A program made the translations under genes and the position numbers. Under the pieces are notes generated by a model. The model was not told where the DNA came from, did no database searches, and saw nothing but the letters and a program-made list of their open reading frames with translations. DNA of 64,000 nt from CADEDH01 sp965216205 (lineage in GTDB: Bacteria > Actinomycetota > Acidimicrobiia > Acidimicrobiales > SZUA-35), in the NCBI GenBank assembly GCA_965216205.1, contig OZ244139.1:4774001-4838000 (forward strand). The letters run 5' to 3'. This document shows positions 1 through 7,581 of the stretch, piece after piece. The first letter of the stretch is position 1. Every line of letters starts with the position of its first letter.

Positions 1-188
1 CCCCGATGCACTTCGCCGCCTCGACCGCGCTCTGCACCCCGGCAGCGCTGGCCCAGCACGGGCCGAGGGCACTCGGCAATCAAGTGGGAACGGCCCGCTG
101 GCGCGAGATCTTCGCCGAGAACGGCTTCTCGACCCTGGACGAGATCGACCGCACGCCGAGGATGCTCGTGCTGGCCGCCAGGCGCTGA
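1..188 (+). CDS. C-terminal fragment of a probable SAM-dependent methyltransferase (partial)
   Basis: This is the 3' end of a gene that begins left of the window; the reading frame is open from base 3 and stops at 186-188. The visible ~61 residues end in a block containing WREIFAENGFSTLDEIDR followed by MLVLAARR. That resembles the last helix and beta strand of class I methyltransferases, where a 'glutamate/aromatic near GF' segment precedes the final strand. The catalytic Rossmann part is outside the window, so the family call is an inference from the tail alone. The next gene runs in the opposite direction, so the two genes converge with a 15-bp gap. No hairpin terminator is evident. Confidence 0.45.
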   Translation, partial: PMHFAASTALCTPAALAQHGPRALGNQVGTARWREIFAENGFSTLDEIDRTPRMLVLAARR

Positions 189-203
189 GAACGCCCCAGG
201 ACA

Positions 204-941
204 TCACCCGCTGGTGTCGCCGGGACTGCGCAGGCCGATCTGGTGGCCGAGTCGATGGACGGTGGCCTCGAAGAGCAACGCATGGCTCTCGACCATCCCA
301 CGGGTCTGGTTCGTGATCTCGAACGAGATCAGCCCGAACATCTGTGTCCACGCGGCGAGGAAGGCGAGGATCGTGGTCGGGTCGGCCTCGGTCGCCGCCT
401 TCCCCGCCAGTTCGACCAGCTCGTCCGGCAGGGGGTCGGCAGCGATGAGCGGCGGCGCGGTGGGCGCCGCCAGCCGCCCGGCGTCGTGGGCGTCGCCGAT
501 CACCTCGACGAGTGTGAGCGTCACGCGGGTGCCCGAACCGACGGTCAGCTCCGGCGCGGCGTAGCCGGGGACGGGCGTGCCGTAGAGGAGCAGGTACTGG
601 TGCGGGTGGTCGAGCGCCCACCGTCGGACCGCGTCGGCGATCGCGCACCATCGGCGAAGATCGTCGGCCGGTACGGTGTCGGCGGCGAGTGCACTCGCCG
701 CCTCGGCTGACTCGCCGAGCGCGTCGTAGGCCTCGACGATGAGGCGGGTGAGCAGATCGTCGCGGCTGTCGACGTAGCGATACACCGCCGACGACACCAT
801 CCCGATCTCCCGTGCGACCTCGCGGAGAGAGAGCCCGGCGGCGCCGACCTCGGCGAGCTGTCGTCGGGCTGCGGCCATCACCTCCGACGTGATCCGCTCA
901 CGGGATTCCTTGCGGGACTCGCGGGGTCGTTCGGCTGCCAT
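204..941 (-). CDS. TetR/AcrR-family transcriptional regulator
   Basis: A 245-residue DNA-binding repressor-type protein. After a basic tail (MAAERPRESRKESRERI) a typical TetR helix-turn-helix covers about residues 20-65, including LSLREVAREIGM and SAVYRYVDSRDDLL. The remaining ~180 residues form the all-helical ligand-binding and dimerisation half. I start it at the ATG at 939-941. An upstream in-frame start would add 27 residues lying in the divergent promoter region and reading through the palindromes, which is unlikely. It is divergent from the F420-type oxidoreductase at 1067, with two copies of one palindrome between them, so it probably controls that gene and itself. The inducer is unknown. 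Confidence 0.9.
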   Translation of the reverse strand: MAAERPRESRKESRERITSEVMAAARRQLAEVGAAGLSLREVAREIGMVSSAVYRYVDSRDDLLTRLIVEAYDALGESAEAASALAADTVPADDLRRWCAIADAVRRWALDHPHQYLLLYGTPVPGYAAPELTVGSGTRVTLTLVEVIGDAHDAGRLAAPTAPPLIAADPLPDELVELAGKAATEADPTTILAFLAAWTQMFGLISFEITNQTRGMVESHALLFEATVHRLGHQIGLRSPGDTSG

Positions 942-970
942 GGGCACAGTCTGCCCGATCCAGAAGAAAA

Positions 971-1040
971 CGAGAGCACTGCTCTTGCTTTTCGGTCGAT
1001 GGTGGTGTTGACTGAACCACAAGAGAGAGCAGTGCTCTCG
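971..1040. promoter_or_regulatory. Two matching palindromic operators between tetR and the oxidoreductase gene
   Basis: Two near-identical pseudo-palindromes face each other in the 125-bp divergent gap. CGAGAGCACTGCTCTT lies at 971-986 and AGAGCAGTGCTCTCG at 1026-1040. Each reads almost the same on both strands, and the second is the inverse of the first. Their size (15-16 bp, dyad) and place fit TetR-family sites. The first lies upstream of the tetR start and the second upstream of the oxidoreductase start. A TTGACT hexamer at 1008-1013 could be a -35 element for the plus-strand gene, placing the second palindrome over the -10 region. Binding by the neighbouring TetR protein is inferred. Confidence 0.7.
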
Positions 1041-1066
1041 TTCCGTATCGATGAAGAGGACAGACC

Positions 1067-1570
1067 ATGACCAGAACCACCGCCACCACCCCGCCCGCCG
1101 ATGGAGCGGCCGGTGCCGCGGACCACCGCTACCTCACCCCCGATTGGGCGACCCGTAGGATCTTCAACCCGCTCGTGGCCGGCCTCGTGAAGCTCGGCAT
1201 CTCGATCAGGGGCGCCCGAGAGCTCCACGTCCGGGGGCGTGCCTCCGGGCAGTGGCGGACCGTTCCGGTCAACCCGCTGACGATCGACAGTCGTCGCTAC
1301 CTCGTTGCACCCCGCGGCCACACGCAGTGGGTTCGCAACCTTCGCGCCGCCGGCGCGGGGCGACTTCGGAGGGGCCGCCGCTTCGAAGACTTCACCGCAG
1401 TCGAGCTCGCCGACGCCGACAAGACGCCGATCATCCGCGAGTACCTCCGCGCGTGGGCGTTCGAGGTCGGCAAGTTCTTCGACGGCATCACCGTCGACAG
1501 CACCGACGCCGAGATCGCCGCGGTCGCCGCCGACTTCCCGGTCTTCGAGATCGCGACGTCCCGGAGCTGA
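1067..1570 (+). CDS. Ddn-like F420(H2)-dependent nitroreductase/quinone reductase family protein
   Basis: A 167-residue member of the split-barrel deazaflavin-dependent nitroreductase family found mainly in actinobacteria. The diagnostic block spans about residues 50-105: RGRASGQWRTVPVNPL, then YLVAPRGHTQWVRNLRAAG and a following L-R-R-G-R motif, which in known members forms the cofactor F420 and membrane-facing surface. Substrate cannot be read from sequence; relatives reduce quinones, nitro compounds or fatty acids. Length is usual for the family. It is divergently transcribed from a TetR regulator with shared palindromic operators, suggesting it is induced by a ligand of that regulator, for instance a xenobiotic or redox-active compound. 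Confidence 0.85.
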   Translation: MTRTTATTPPADGAAGAADHRYLTPDWATRRIFNPLVAGLVKLGISIRGARELHVRGRASGQWRTVPVNPLTIDSRRYLVAPRGHTQWVRNLRAAGAGRLRRGRRFEDFTAVELADADKTPIIREYLRAWAFEVGKFFDGITVDSTDAEIAAVAADFPVFEIATSRS

Positions 1571-1651
1571 CAGGTCCCGAGGATGCCGATTCCATCGACG
1601 CGGCGGGTCACCGTCCCCAGCTGGCGCGACAGGCTCCATCCAGTTGTTCGC

Positions 1652-2494
1652 TCACGTTGCCGGGGAGGGGTGAGGCTTGCGGGCGATGACGAAGTGGTGG
1701 TCGTTCCGAAACCGGTAGGTGCCCCGACCGTCGCGACAGTGCTCGATGGCGGCCAGGACATCGCGCTTGATCGTTTCGTGGTCGGTGTGTCGGAGGGCGG
1801 GCACGGCTGGTCCGACGCTGGCGAGGGCTCGCCATGCGAGCTCGGCGTCGGGCCACTCGATCATCGAGACCCGGGCGCCTCGCTCGAGGAGTTCGAAGCC
1901 AGCGTCGGTCAGCATCTGTTCGGCAACGCCGGGTGCGGCGATGTTGTTCAGGCGTTTCATGCTGTCGAAGTGCTCTTGCGGGGCGTGCCGACCGAACGCT
2001 TTGAAACAGCCGCGTAGATCGTTGGGCGGGCCGCTGCCCCAGAAGCTGAGGCCGATCATCCCTCCGGGTCGAAGGACCCGATTCGCTTCCATGAGTGCCG
2101 CCTCACAGCCACCCCAGATGCCGTTGATCGAGGTCACGATGTCGAACTGTTCGTCGCTCCAGGGCAGGTCGAACATCGAGCCGAGGCGGAGGTCCGAGCT
2201 CGGGTTGCGGTCCTGGGCCACCTCGAGCAGCGATGCCGCAGCGTCGATTCCGGCCGTGTCCGCTCCCATCGATTCGGCATAGTGGAGCGCGAGGCCCGAC
2301 CCGCATGCCATGTCGAGAACCTTGGTTCCCGGCCCGACGCCGACGCGTTCGAAGATGGCAAGGATCACCGCTATCGCGTAGTGCTCGTACAGGCACGCCC
2401 AGTCGGTTGGTGAGTGGCCCCAGGCGTCGCCGGCTTCTTGCCAATCGTGGGCGGTCTCGGCCATGTCGTCGATGCCGTTGGTCATGGTCGTCAT
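1652..2494 (-). CDS. Class I SAM-dependent methyltransferase
   Basis: A soluble 280-residue methyltransferase. Motif I (VLDMACGSGLALHYAE) sits at about residues 59-74, an acidic end of strand 2 (GIDAAASLL) follows, and a post-motif region contains FDIVTSINGIWGG near the usual motif IV position. The closing part has the typical AGFELLERG strand. The substrate is not recognisable; the domain is of the small-molecule (ubiE-like, Methyltransf_11/25) type. I use the ATG at 2492-2494; in-frame ATGs at 2485 and 2464 are alternatives. The reading frame stays open upstream to 2800, but that part overlaps the divergent OsmC gene and looks non-coding. It converges with the oxidoreductase at 1570. Confidence 0.85.
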   Translation of the reverse strand: MTTMTNGIDDMAETAHDWQEAGDAWGHSPTDWACLYEHYAIAVILAIFERVGVGPGTKVLDMACGSGLALHYAESMGADTAGIDAAASLLEVAQDRNPSSDLRLGSMFDLPWSDEQFDIVTSINGIWGGCEAALMEANRVLRPGGMIGLSFWGSGPPNDLRGCFKAFGRHAPQEHFDSMKRLNNIAAPGVAEQMLTDAGFELLERGARVSMIEWPDAELAWRALASVGPAVPALRHTDHETIKRDVLAAIEHCRDGRGTYRFRNDHHFVIARKPHPSPAT

Positions 2495-2518
2495 GCTGAA
2501 CCGGCACCGCCCGTGTCG

Positions 2519-2570
2519 CTTGGAGCCAACGTGGAGATTCTCTCCTCGCAATCTCCACACTCCCTCCAAG
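2519..2570. promoter_or_regulatory. Nested inverted repeat in the methyltransferase/osmC divergent region
   Basis: A two-level dyad centred at about 2544. The outer arms are CTTGGAG (2519-2525) and CTCCAAG (2564-2570). The inner arms are GTGGAGATT (2531-2539) and AATCTCCAC (2550-2558). Both sides have the same 5-base gap between inner and outer arms, so the whole is symmetric, and the inner loop is 10 bases. It lies between two genes transcribed away from each other (starts 2494 and 2649), where an operator for a dimeric repressor or a 5' leader stem is expected. No matching regulator gene sits beside it. Confidence 0.5.
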
Positions 2571-2648
2571 CAGCTCGATCCCGACGGTGCGACGGTTCTA
2601 CCCACACCAACGAACGCCCAATCGAGGGCAGAAACGAGGAGGGCTCGC

Positions 2649-3212
2649 ATGAGCACGACTGAGAACCCCACCGTCGACAACGGCGTCAACGTCGAAGCGC
2701 TGCTGGGAGCGCGAGAGGCGATGACCGGCGCGCCGGAAGCCGCACAATTCAAATGGGCTGCAACCTGCGAGTGGGTGGCTGGAACCCACAGCCGCACCAC
2801 CGTCGAGAAGTTCTTCGGCGTGGGTGCTGAGCAGTCTCATCGCCAGCCCTATGCGGTCGACACCGACCACCCGGAGCTCTTCGCCTCGGCCGACAACGGC
2901 CCGACACCGCCCGAGCTCGCGCTCATGGCGTTGGCCGGGTGCCTGACCGCCGGGATCGCATCGGTCGCCACCCACCGCGGGATCAAGTTGCATGCGGTGA
3001 ATGCCACGGTCGAGGCCGACATGGACCTCCAGGGGATCCTGGGGATCGACGCCGACGTGCGAAACGGTTTCGGCGGTATCACCGTCCGCTACGAGATCGA
3101 TGCCGATGCCACCAAGCCCGAGATCGAGGCCGTGGTCGCCCAGTCACAGAAGCGCTCGGCGGTGTTCGACATCGTCACCAATCCGACCAACGTCACGGTC
3201 GAGGTTGCCTGA
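2649..3212 (+). CDS. OsmC/Ohr-family protein lacking the second conserved cysteine
   Basis: A 187-residue OsmC-fold protein. The family's buried cysteine is present as Cys98 in LALMALAGCLTAGIAS, followed by the expected amphipathic helix and strand (GIKLHAVNATVEADMD). In canonical thiol-dependent peroxidases of this fold a second cysteine occurs late in the chain in a C-P context; here that region reads QKRSAVFDIVTNPTNV with Ser170 in its place. Classical two-cysteine peroxidase chemistry is therefore doubtful, and a different thiol or small-molecule role is possible. The start is the ATG at 2649, preceded by a strong GAGGAGG ribosome-binding site; a longer open frame upstream is not supported. 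Confidence 0.85.
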   Translation: MSTTENPTVDNGVNVEALLGAREAMTGAPEAAQFKWAATCEWVAGTHSRTTVEKFFGVGAEQSHRQPYAVDTDHPELFASADNGPTPPELALMALAGCLTAGIASVATHRGIKLHAVNATVEADMDLQGILGIDADVRNGFGGITVRYEIDADATKPEIEAVVAQSQKRSAVFDIVTNPTNVTVEVA

Positions 3213-3248
3213 CCGCCAACTCAGAGCCACCGAGAGCGAGCCAGTTCG

Positions 3249-4505
3249 ATGCGGACCACGACCGTCGTCATCATCGGAGCCGGCCAGGCAGGGTTGGCCA
3301 TGAGTCGCTGCCTCACAGAACGTTCGATCGACCATGTGTTGCTCGAACGGGGCGTGACAGCGCACTCATGGCGAACCGAACGGTGGGACTCGCTCCGGCT
3401 GCTCACCCCGAACTGGCTGAGCCGGCTCCCCGGCTGGGCCTACCGGGGCGACGATCCCGACGGGTACATGTCGGCCAGCGAGGTCGTCCGCTATCTCGAC
3501 GACTATCGAGCGTCCTTTGCTGCACCGGTGCTGACAGAGACCGCTGTCGAGTCGGTCACGTCGACCTCGACAGGCTTCGTCGTCGACACCAACCAGGGTT
3601 CGTGGCGTTGCCGCTCGATCGTTGTGGCAACCGGCGCCTGCAGCACACCGAAGATCCCAGCGGTCAGCAGCCAGCTTCCGAGCCGCATCGCCCAGCTCGC
3701 GGCGATTCACTACCGCAACCCTGGACACCTCGAGGACGGAGGGGTGCTCGTGGTCGGTGCCTCCGCGTCGGGCGCACAGATCGCCGACGAACTGGCACGG
3801 GCGGGACGAGACGTGACCCTGGCCGTCGGCGAACACGTACGTCTCCCACGCACGTATCGAGGTCGCGACATCCACTGGTGGATGGATGCCATAGGCCAAC
3901 TCGACGAACGCTACGACGAGATGGACGACATCGTCCGAGCCAGGCGGCTGCCGTCACTGCAACTCATCGGGTCACCCGAGAGACGGACGCTCGACCTCAA
4001 CGCGCTGGCCAACTCCGGCGTGAGGCTCGTCGGTCGCCTCGTGGGAGTCGCCAACAGCACAGCACAGCTCTCCGGTTCGCTGGCCAATGTGTGCACCGCC
4101 GCCGATCTCAAGCAAGCCCGATTGTTGGACCTGATCGACGAGTACGCAGTCGAGAACCTCCCCGACGCCGATCTCGATGACCCGCACCGTCCCGAACCGA
4201 CGACGGTCGGAACGCCCCCAACCACCATCGACCTCGACGCGTTCAACACGGTGATCTGGGCGACCGGGTTCAAACCCGAGTATCCATGGCTCGACCACCA
4301 ACTTCTCGACCGCAAGGGGGCGATCCGCCACGACGGCGGAGTCATGGAAGTACCCGGCATGTACCTGCTCGGGATGCCGTTCACCCGCCGCCGCAAGTCG
4401 AGCTTCCTCGACGGGGTCGGCCCCGACGCGCAGTTCCTCAGTGCTCATTTGGCCGGCTTCCTGAACCAACAGGCCAGACCACAGCGCATCGCCGTCAACG
4501 ACTAG
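3249..4505 (+). CDS. FAD/NAD(P)-dependent flavin monooxygenase-like oxidoreductase (CzcO type)
   Basis: A 418-residue two-dinucleotide-binding-domain flavoprotein. The FAD site is at the N terminus (VVIIGAGQAGLAMSRCL, residues ~7-23). A second glycine motif for NAD(P)H is at about residues 165-180 (VLVVGASASGAQIADELA). The ATG-type motif VIWATGFKPEYPWLD comes near residue 340. Between the domains is the WRTERWDSLRLLTP block typical of the TrkA/CzcO-like flavin monooxygenase group. Substrate is unknown; relatives oxidise S, N or carbonyl compounds. It starts 36 bp after osmC on the same strand and may be co-transcribed. It overlaps the convergent regulator gene at its 3' end by 11 bp. Confidence 0.85.
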   Translation: MRTTTVVIIGAGQAGLAMSRCLTERSIDHVLLERGVTAHSWRTERWDSLRLLTPNWLSRLPGWAYRGDDPDGYMSASEVVRYLDDYRASFAAPVLTETAVESVTSTSTGFVVDTNQGSWRCRSIVVATGACSTPKIPAVSSQLPSRIAQLAAIHYRNPGHLEDGGVLVVGASASGAQIADELARAGRDVTLAVGEHVRLPRTYRGRDIHWWMDAIGQLDERYDEMDDIVRARRLPSLQLIGSPERRTLDLNALANSGVRLVGRLVGVANSTAQLSGSLANVCTAADLKQARLLDLIDEYAVENLPDADLDDPHRPEPTTVGTPPTTIDLDAFNTVIWATGFKPEYPWLDHQLLDRKGAIRHDGGVMEVPGMYLLGMPFTRRRKSSFLDGVGPDAQFLSAHLAGFLNQQARPQRIAVND

Positions 4506-7500
4506 CCGGATCGAGGGACTTCATCCAGTCGATCGCCTCGGCATAAACGTCCTGGATCTCCATCGCCTCGAGAGGGTTCTCATCGTGCCAGCCGACCTCG
4601 GCACGGAGCCGCTGGTAGATGACCGTCGCGTGGAAGTTCTGTGTCGGCTTGGGTGAGTGACGCACCGCAGCGAGCCAGCGGCGGGCCTTGTCCTGGTGGC
4701 CCAACCTCCAGGCCAACGCAGCTGGCGCGAGGAGGAGATCGGGGAGTCCGTCGTCGCTGCTTGTGAGACGGATCATGCTTTCGGTTTCGACGAGCCAGCT
4801 CTGGGCTGCCTCCACATCACCATTCGCCGCATATGCAACGCAGGAGCACAGGTGAGGAGAACCACCACTGGATGACATCGAGGGACCCAAGCCGTCGGTC
4901 GCCGCATAGAGCGTGGTCAGCCTCTGGATGGCCATCAGCGACTCTCGCGGTTCACGGACGACGAGGACCGCAGAAACGAAGAGCTCGTAGAGGGTCCGAG
5001 CGTAGTCGAGGTCTCGATTGCGGAGACGGTTCTCGAGCTCACCGAGCACGGCGAGCGAATCCTCGACCCGGCCATCAAGAGCGTTGTGACCAGCGGTGTA
5101 CGCGAGCGCAACGTCTGCAAGCGCAGACGCTCCGGCTTGTTCGGCGATCGTCCGTGCCTCTCCAAGCATCGAGATGGCACTCTCGAAGTCGCGAAAGACC
5201 GTCATCCACGAGTTGATCATCAGGGCGGCGGCGAGTTCCTCGGCAGAACCGCCCGATCGGAGAAGGGGCACTGCTCGTCGCGAGCCGTTTTCGATCCAGT
5301 CCGGTCGCCGAGCCGGGAGGCCTGCTCCGGCGGCCACTACGTCCAGAACGCCGCGCTCGCGCTCGCTCAGGTCCAGCGTGTCGAGATAGCGTTCGATTCG
5401 CTCGATCACCGCCGACGCCCTCGTGCCGGTCGAAAAGTGGTAGGTGAAGGAGAGCGAGCGCAGCAGCGCTGTCAGTTCGGTCGTTCGCTCTGCGGTGGCG
5501 AGGCGGTCTTCAACTGCACGATGATCGTCATACCGCGCGTTGGCCCAGTCCAGAACGTCGAACGACGTGAACCACTCGTGGGGTGCGAAATATCCGAGGT
5601 GTCCGAGCACCCAGTTGGTGTGACGTTCGAGATAGAAGCCGGGATCCGACGCCTGCGCCCAGCGTTGCCGAGCGAAGAGCTTGACCGTTTCGAGGAGTCG
5701 GTGGCGCCCGTGACCGTCCGCTATGACCAGGCTCCGATCGACCAGTCCGGCCAGCGTGAGCGTCGGGACTCCGACCTCGATCCCGTCGCTGATCGCTTCG
5801 ACGTCGTCGACGGCGAATGCCGAGGGGAACGCCGCGAGCTGCTGCAGCAACTCTCGTTCTCGGCTGTCGACCAGCTCCCAAGTGTCCTCCAGGACCGCCT
5901 GGAGACTGGCTTGGCGCCGCATCCGTCTCCCACCACTGCGGCGGAGAATCTCGAATCTCTGGTCCAATCGGGCAGCGAGTTCACGCAGTCCGAGGTGCCG
6001 CAACTGTGCCGCCGCGAGCTCGATCGACAGCGGCAGACCGTCGAGGCTCTCGCAGATGTCGACAACGACCGGGAGATCGTCGATGTCGATCACGGCGTTG
6101 ACCCGCTCGGCAGCAGCAACGAACAGCTGGACCGCGGGAGCATTGACGTCGTCATTCACTGCCAGCGGAGAGATGTGAACTTGGCGTTCGTCCGGTAACT
6201 GGAGCGGCTCTCGACTGGTTGCCAGCCATCTCGAGGTGCTCGTGCGTTCCAGCAGGACATCGACCACATCTGCGACCTCGTCGGTGATGTGCTCGCAGTT
6301 GTCCAGTACGACGAGCATCTGACGAGTGGAGACCAGTTCCGCGAGTTCGGCGACGCGGTCTGATTGACTGAGCTGTAGCCCAGCCGCGCTGGCGATCGCC
6401 TCGACCAGGTGATCACGAGTCGTCGCCGGCACAAGGTCGACGAACCAGACCCCATCGGCGAAGTTGTCGGCCTGGTCAGCGGCCACCGCGGTTGCCAGTC
6501 TGGTCTTGCCGGTCCCACCAATCCCGAGCAGCATGACGAGGCGATGATCGCGGACCATCTCGCCGACCTGTTCGATCTCGCGTGCACGACCGACGAGTAG
6601 CGTGCGCTCGACGGGGAGGTTGTTGCGGACCAGATCGAGGGTTCGTAGCGGAGGGAACGACTGGCCGCCGAGCTGGAAGAGGCGTTCGGCGGCGGCGAGG
6701 TCCTTCAACCGGTGTTGGCCCAGATCAACGAGATCAAGGCTGTCATCGACTGCCGCTACCGCTGACGACACCAGGGTCTGACCGCCATGACCTCCGGCCA
6801 TGATCCGGGCAGCCCTGTTGACCGCCGCGCCGAAGTAGTTGCCGTCGCGTTCCTGGGCCTCGCCGACGTGGAGACCCATCCGGACCCGAATCGGACATGA
6901 CGGCGGCCACTCCTCCTCAGCCAGGGATCGCTGCGCCCTACCGCTGGCGGCAACGGCGTCACCGACTCGTCCGAACGCGGCGGCGAAGGAATCGCCCGCC
7001 CGCGAGAACACGTGACCACCATGCTCCTCGATGGCGGAGCGGAGCAGTTCGTCGTGGCGCTCCAGGGCCACGCGCATGATCTCGGGATCCTGTTCCCATA
7101 GCTTCGTGGACCCTTCCACGTCGGTGAACAGGAACGTGACCGTCCCGGTCGGCAACCCGGGGTTGGCGACAGGACGAACCTCGTCGCCAGCCGAAGGCGC
7201 CACAGTCGGCTCAGCGACCGAGGTGACGTCAGCGATGAATCGATAACCCCGACCGCGGACCGTCTCGATGAAGCGCTGCGACGTGCCGTCGTCACCCAGC
7301 AGCCGGCGGGCCGTCTTTATCCGCGACGTGAGCGCCGACTCACTGACGAACCGATCACCCCAGATGTTGTCGAGCAGTTCGACCTTGGGCACGATCCGGT
7401 CCCGGTGGTCGATCAGGTAGGCCAGAACGTCGAAGACCTGGGGCTCCATGGCGATCAGCTCACCGTCATGATGGAGCTGGAAACGCTCAGGGTCGAAACT

Positions 7501-7524
7501 GAACCCCGCAAACCTCAGGGCCAC
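4495..7524 (-). CDS. Large multidomain regulator: winged helix, class III cyclase, NTPase and helical repeats (paralog 1)
   Basis: A 1009-residue signal-transduction protein. Residues ~1-100 are an OmpR-type winged-helix DNA-binding domain (EPQVFDVLAYLIDHRDRIVP and FIETVRGRGYRFIA). Residues ~125-295 are a class III adenylate/guanylate cyclase domain with metal-binding aspartates visible in FLFTDVEGSTKLWE and RAGDSFAAAF, and the substrate-face motif NYFGAAVNRAARI. Residues ~305-560 are an NB-ARC/AfsR-like NTPase with P-loop GIGGTGKTRLATA and a LVVLDNCEH Walker B. The rest is helical, TPR-like. The cyclase residues look intact, so it may make a cyclic nucleotide or be regulated by one. It lies 57 bp downstream of a paralog of the same architecture and strand. 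Targets are unknown. Confidence 0.88.
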   Translation of the reverse strand: MALRFAGFSFDPERFQLHHDGELIAMEPQVFDVLAYLIDHRDRIVPKVELLDNIWGDRFVSESALTSRIKTARRLLGDDGTSQRFIETVRGRGYRFIADVTSVAEPTVAPSAGDEVRPVANPGLPTGTVTFLFTDVEGSTKLWEQDPEIMRVALERHDELLRSAIEEHGGHVFSRAGDSFAAAFGRVGDAVAASGRAQRSLAEEEWPPSCPIRVRMGLHVGEAQERDGNYFGAAVNRAARIMAGGHGGQTLVSSAVAAVDDSLDLVDLGQHRLKDLAAAERLFQLGGQSFPPLRTLDLVRNNLPVERTLLVGRAREIEQVGEMVRDHRLVMLLGIGGTGKTRLATAVAADQADNFADGVWFVDLVPATTRDHLVEAIASAAGLQLSQSDRVAELAELVSTRQMLVVLDNCEHITDEVADVVDVLLERTSTSRWLATSREPLQLPDERQVHISPLAVNDDVNAPAVQLFVAAAERVNAVIDIDDLPVVVDICESLDGLPLSIELAAAQLRHLGLRELAARLDQRFEILRRSGGRRMRRQASLQAVLEDTWELVDSRERELLQQLAAFPSAFAVDDVEAISDGIEVGVPTLTLAGLVDRSLVIADGHGRHRLLETVKLFARQRWAQASDPGFYLERHTNWVLGHLGYFAPHEWFTSFDVLDWANARYDDHRAVEDRLATAERTTELTALLRSLSFTYHFSTGTRASAVIERIERYLDTLDLSERERGVLDVVAAGAGLPARRPDWIENGSRRAVPLLRSGGSAEELAAALMINSWMTVFRDFESAISMLGEARTIAEQAGASALADVALAYTAGHNALDGRVEDSLAVLGELENRLRNRDLDYARTLYELFVSAVLVVREPRESLMAIQRLTTLYAATDGLGPSMSSSGGSPHLCSCVAYAANGDVEAAQSWLVETESMIRLTSSDDGLPDLLLAPAALAWRLGHQDKARRWLAAVRHSPKPTQNFHATVIYQRLRAEVGWHDENPLEAMEIQDVYAEAIDWMKSLDPASR

Positions 7525-7581
7525 ATGCCGACACTAGCTATCCGATCATGCCCGATGCGAGGGAATTGGCGATGGCGGCGG

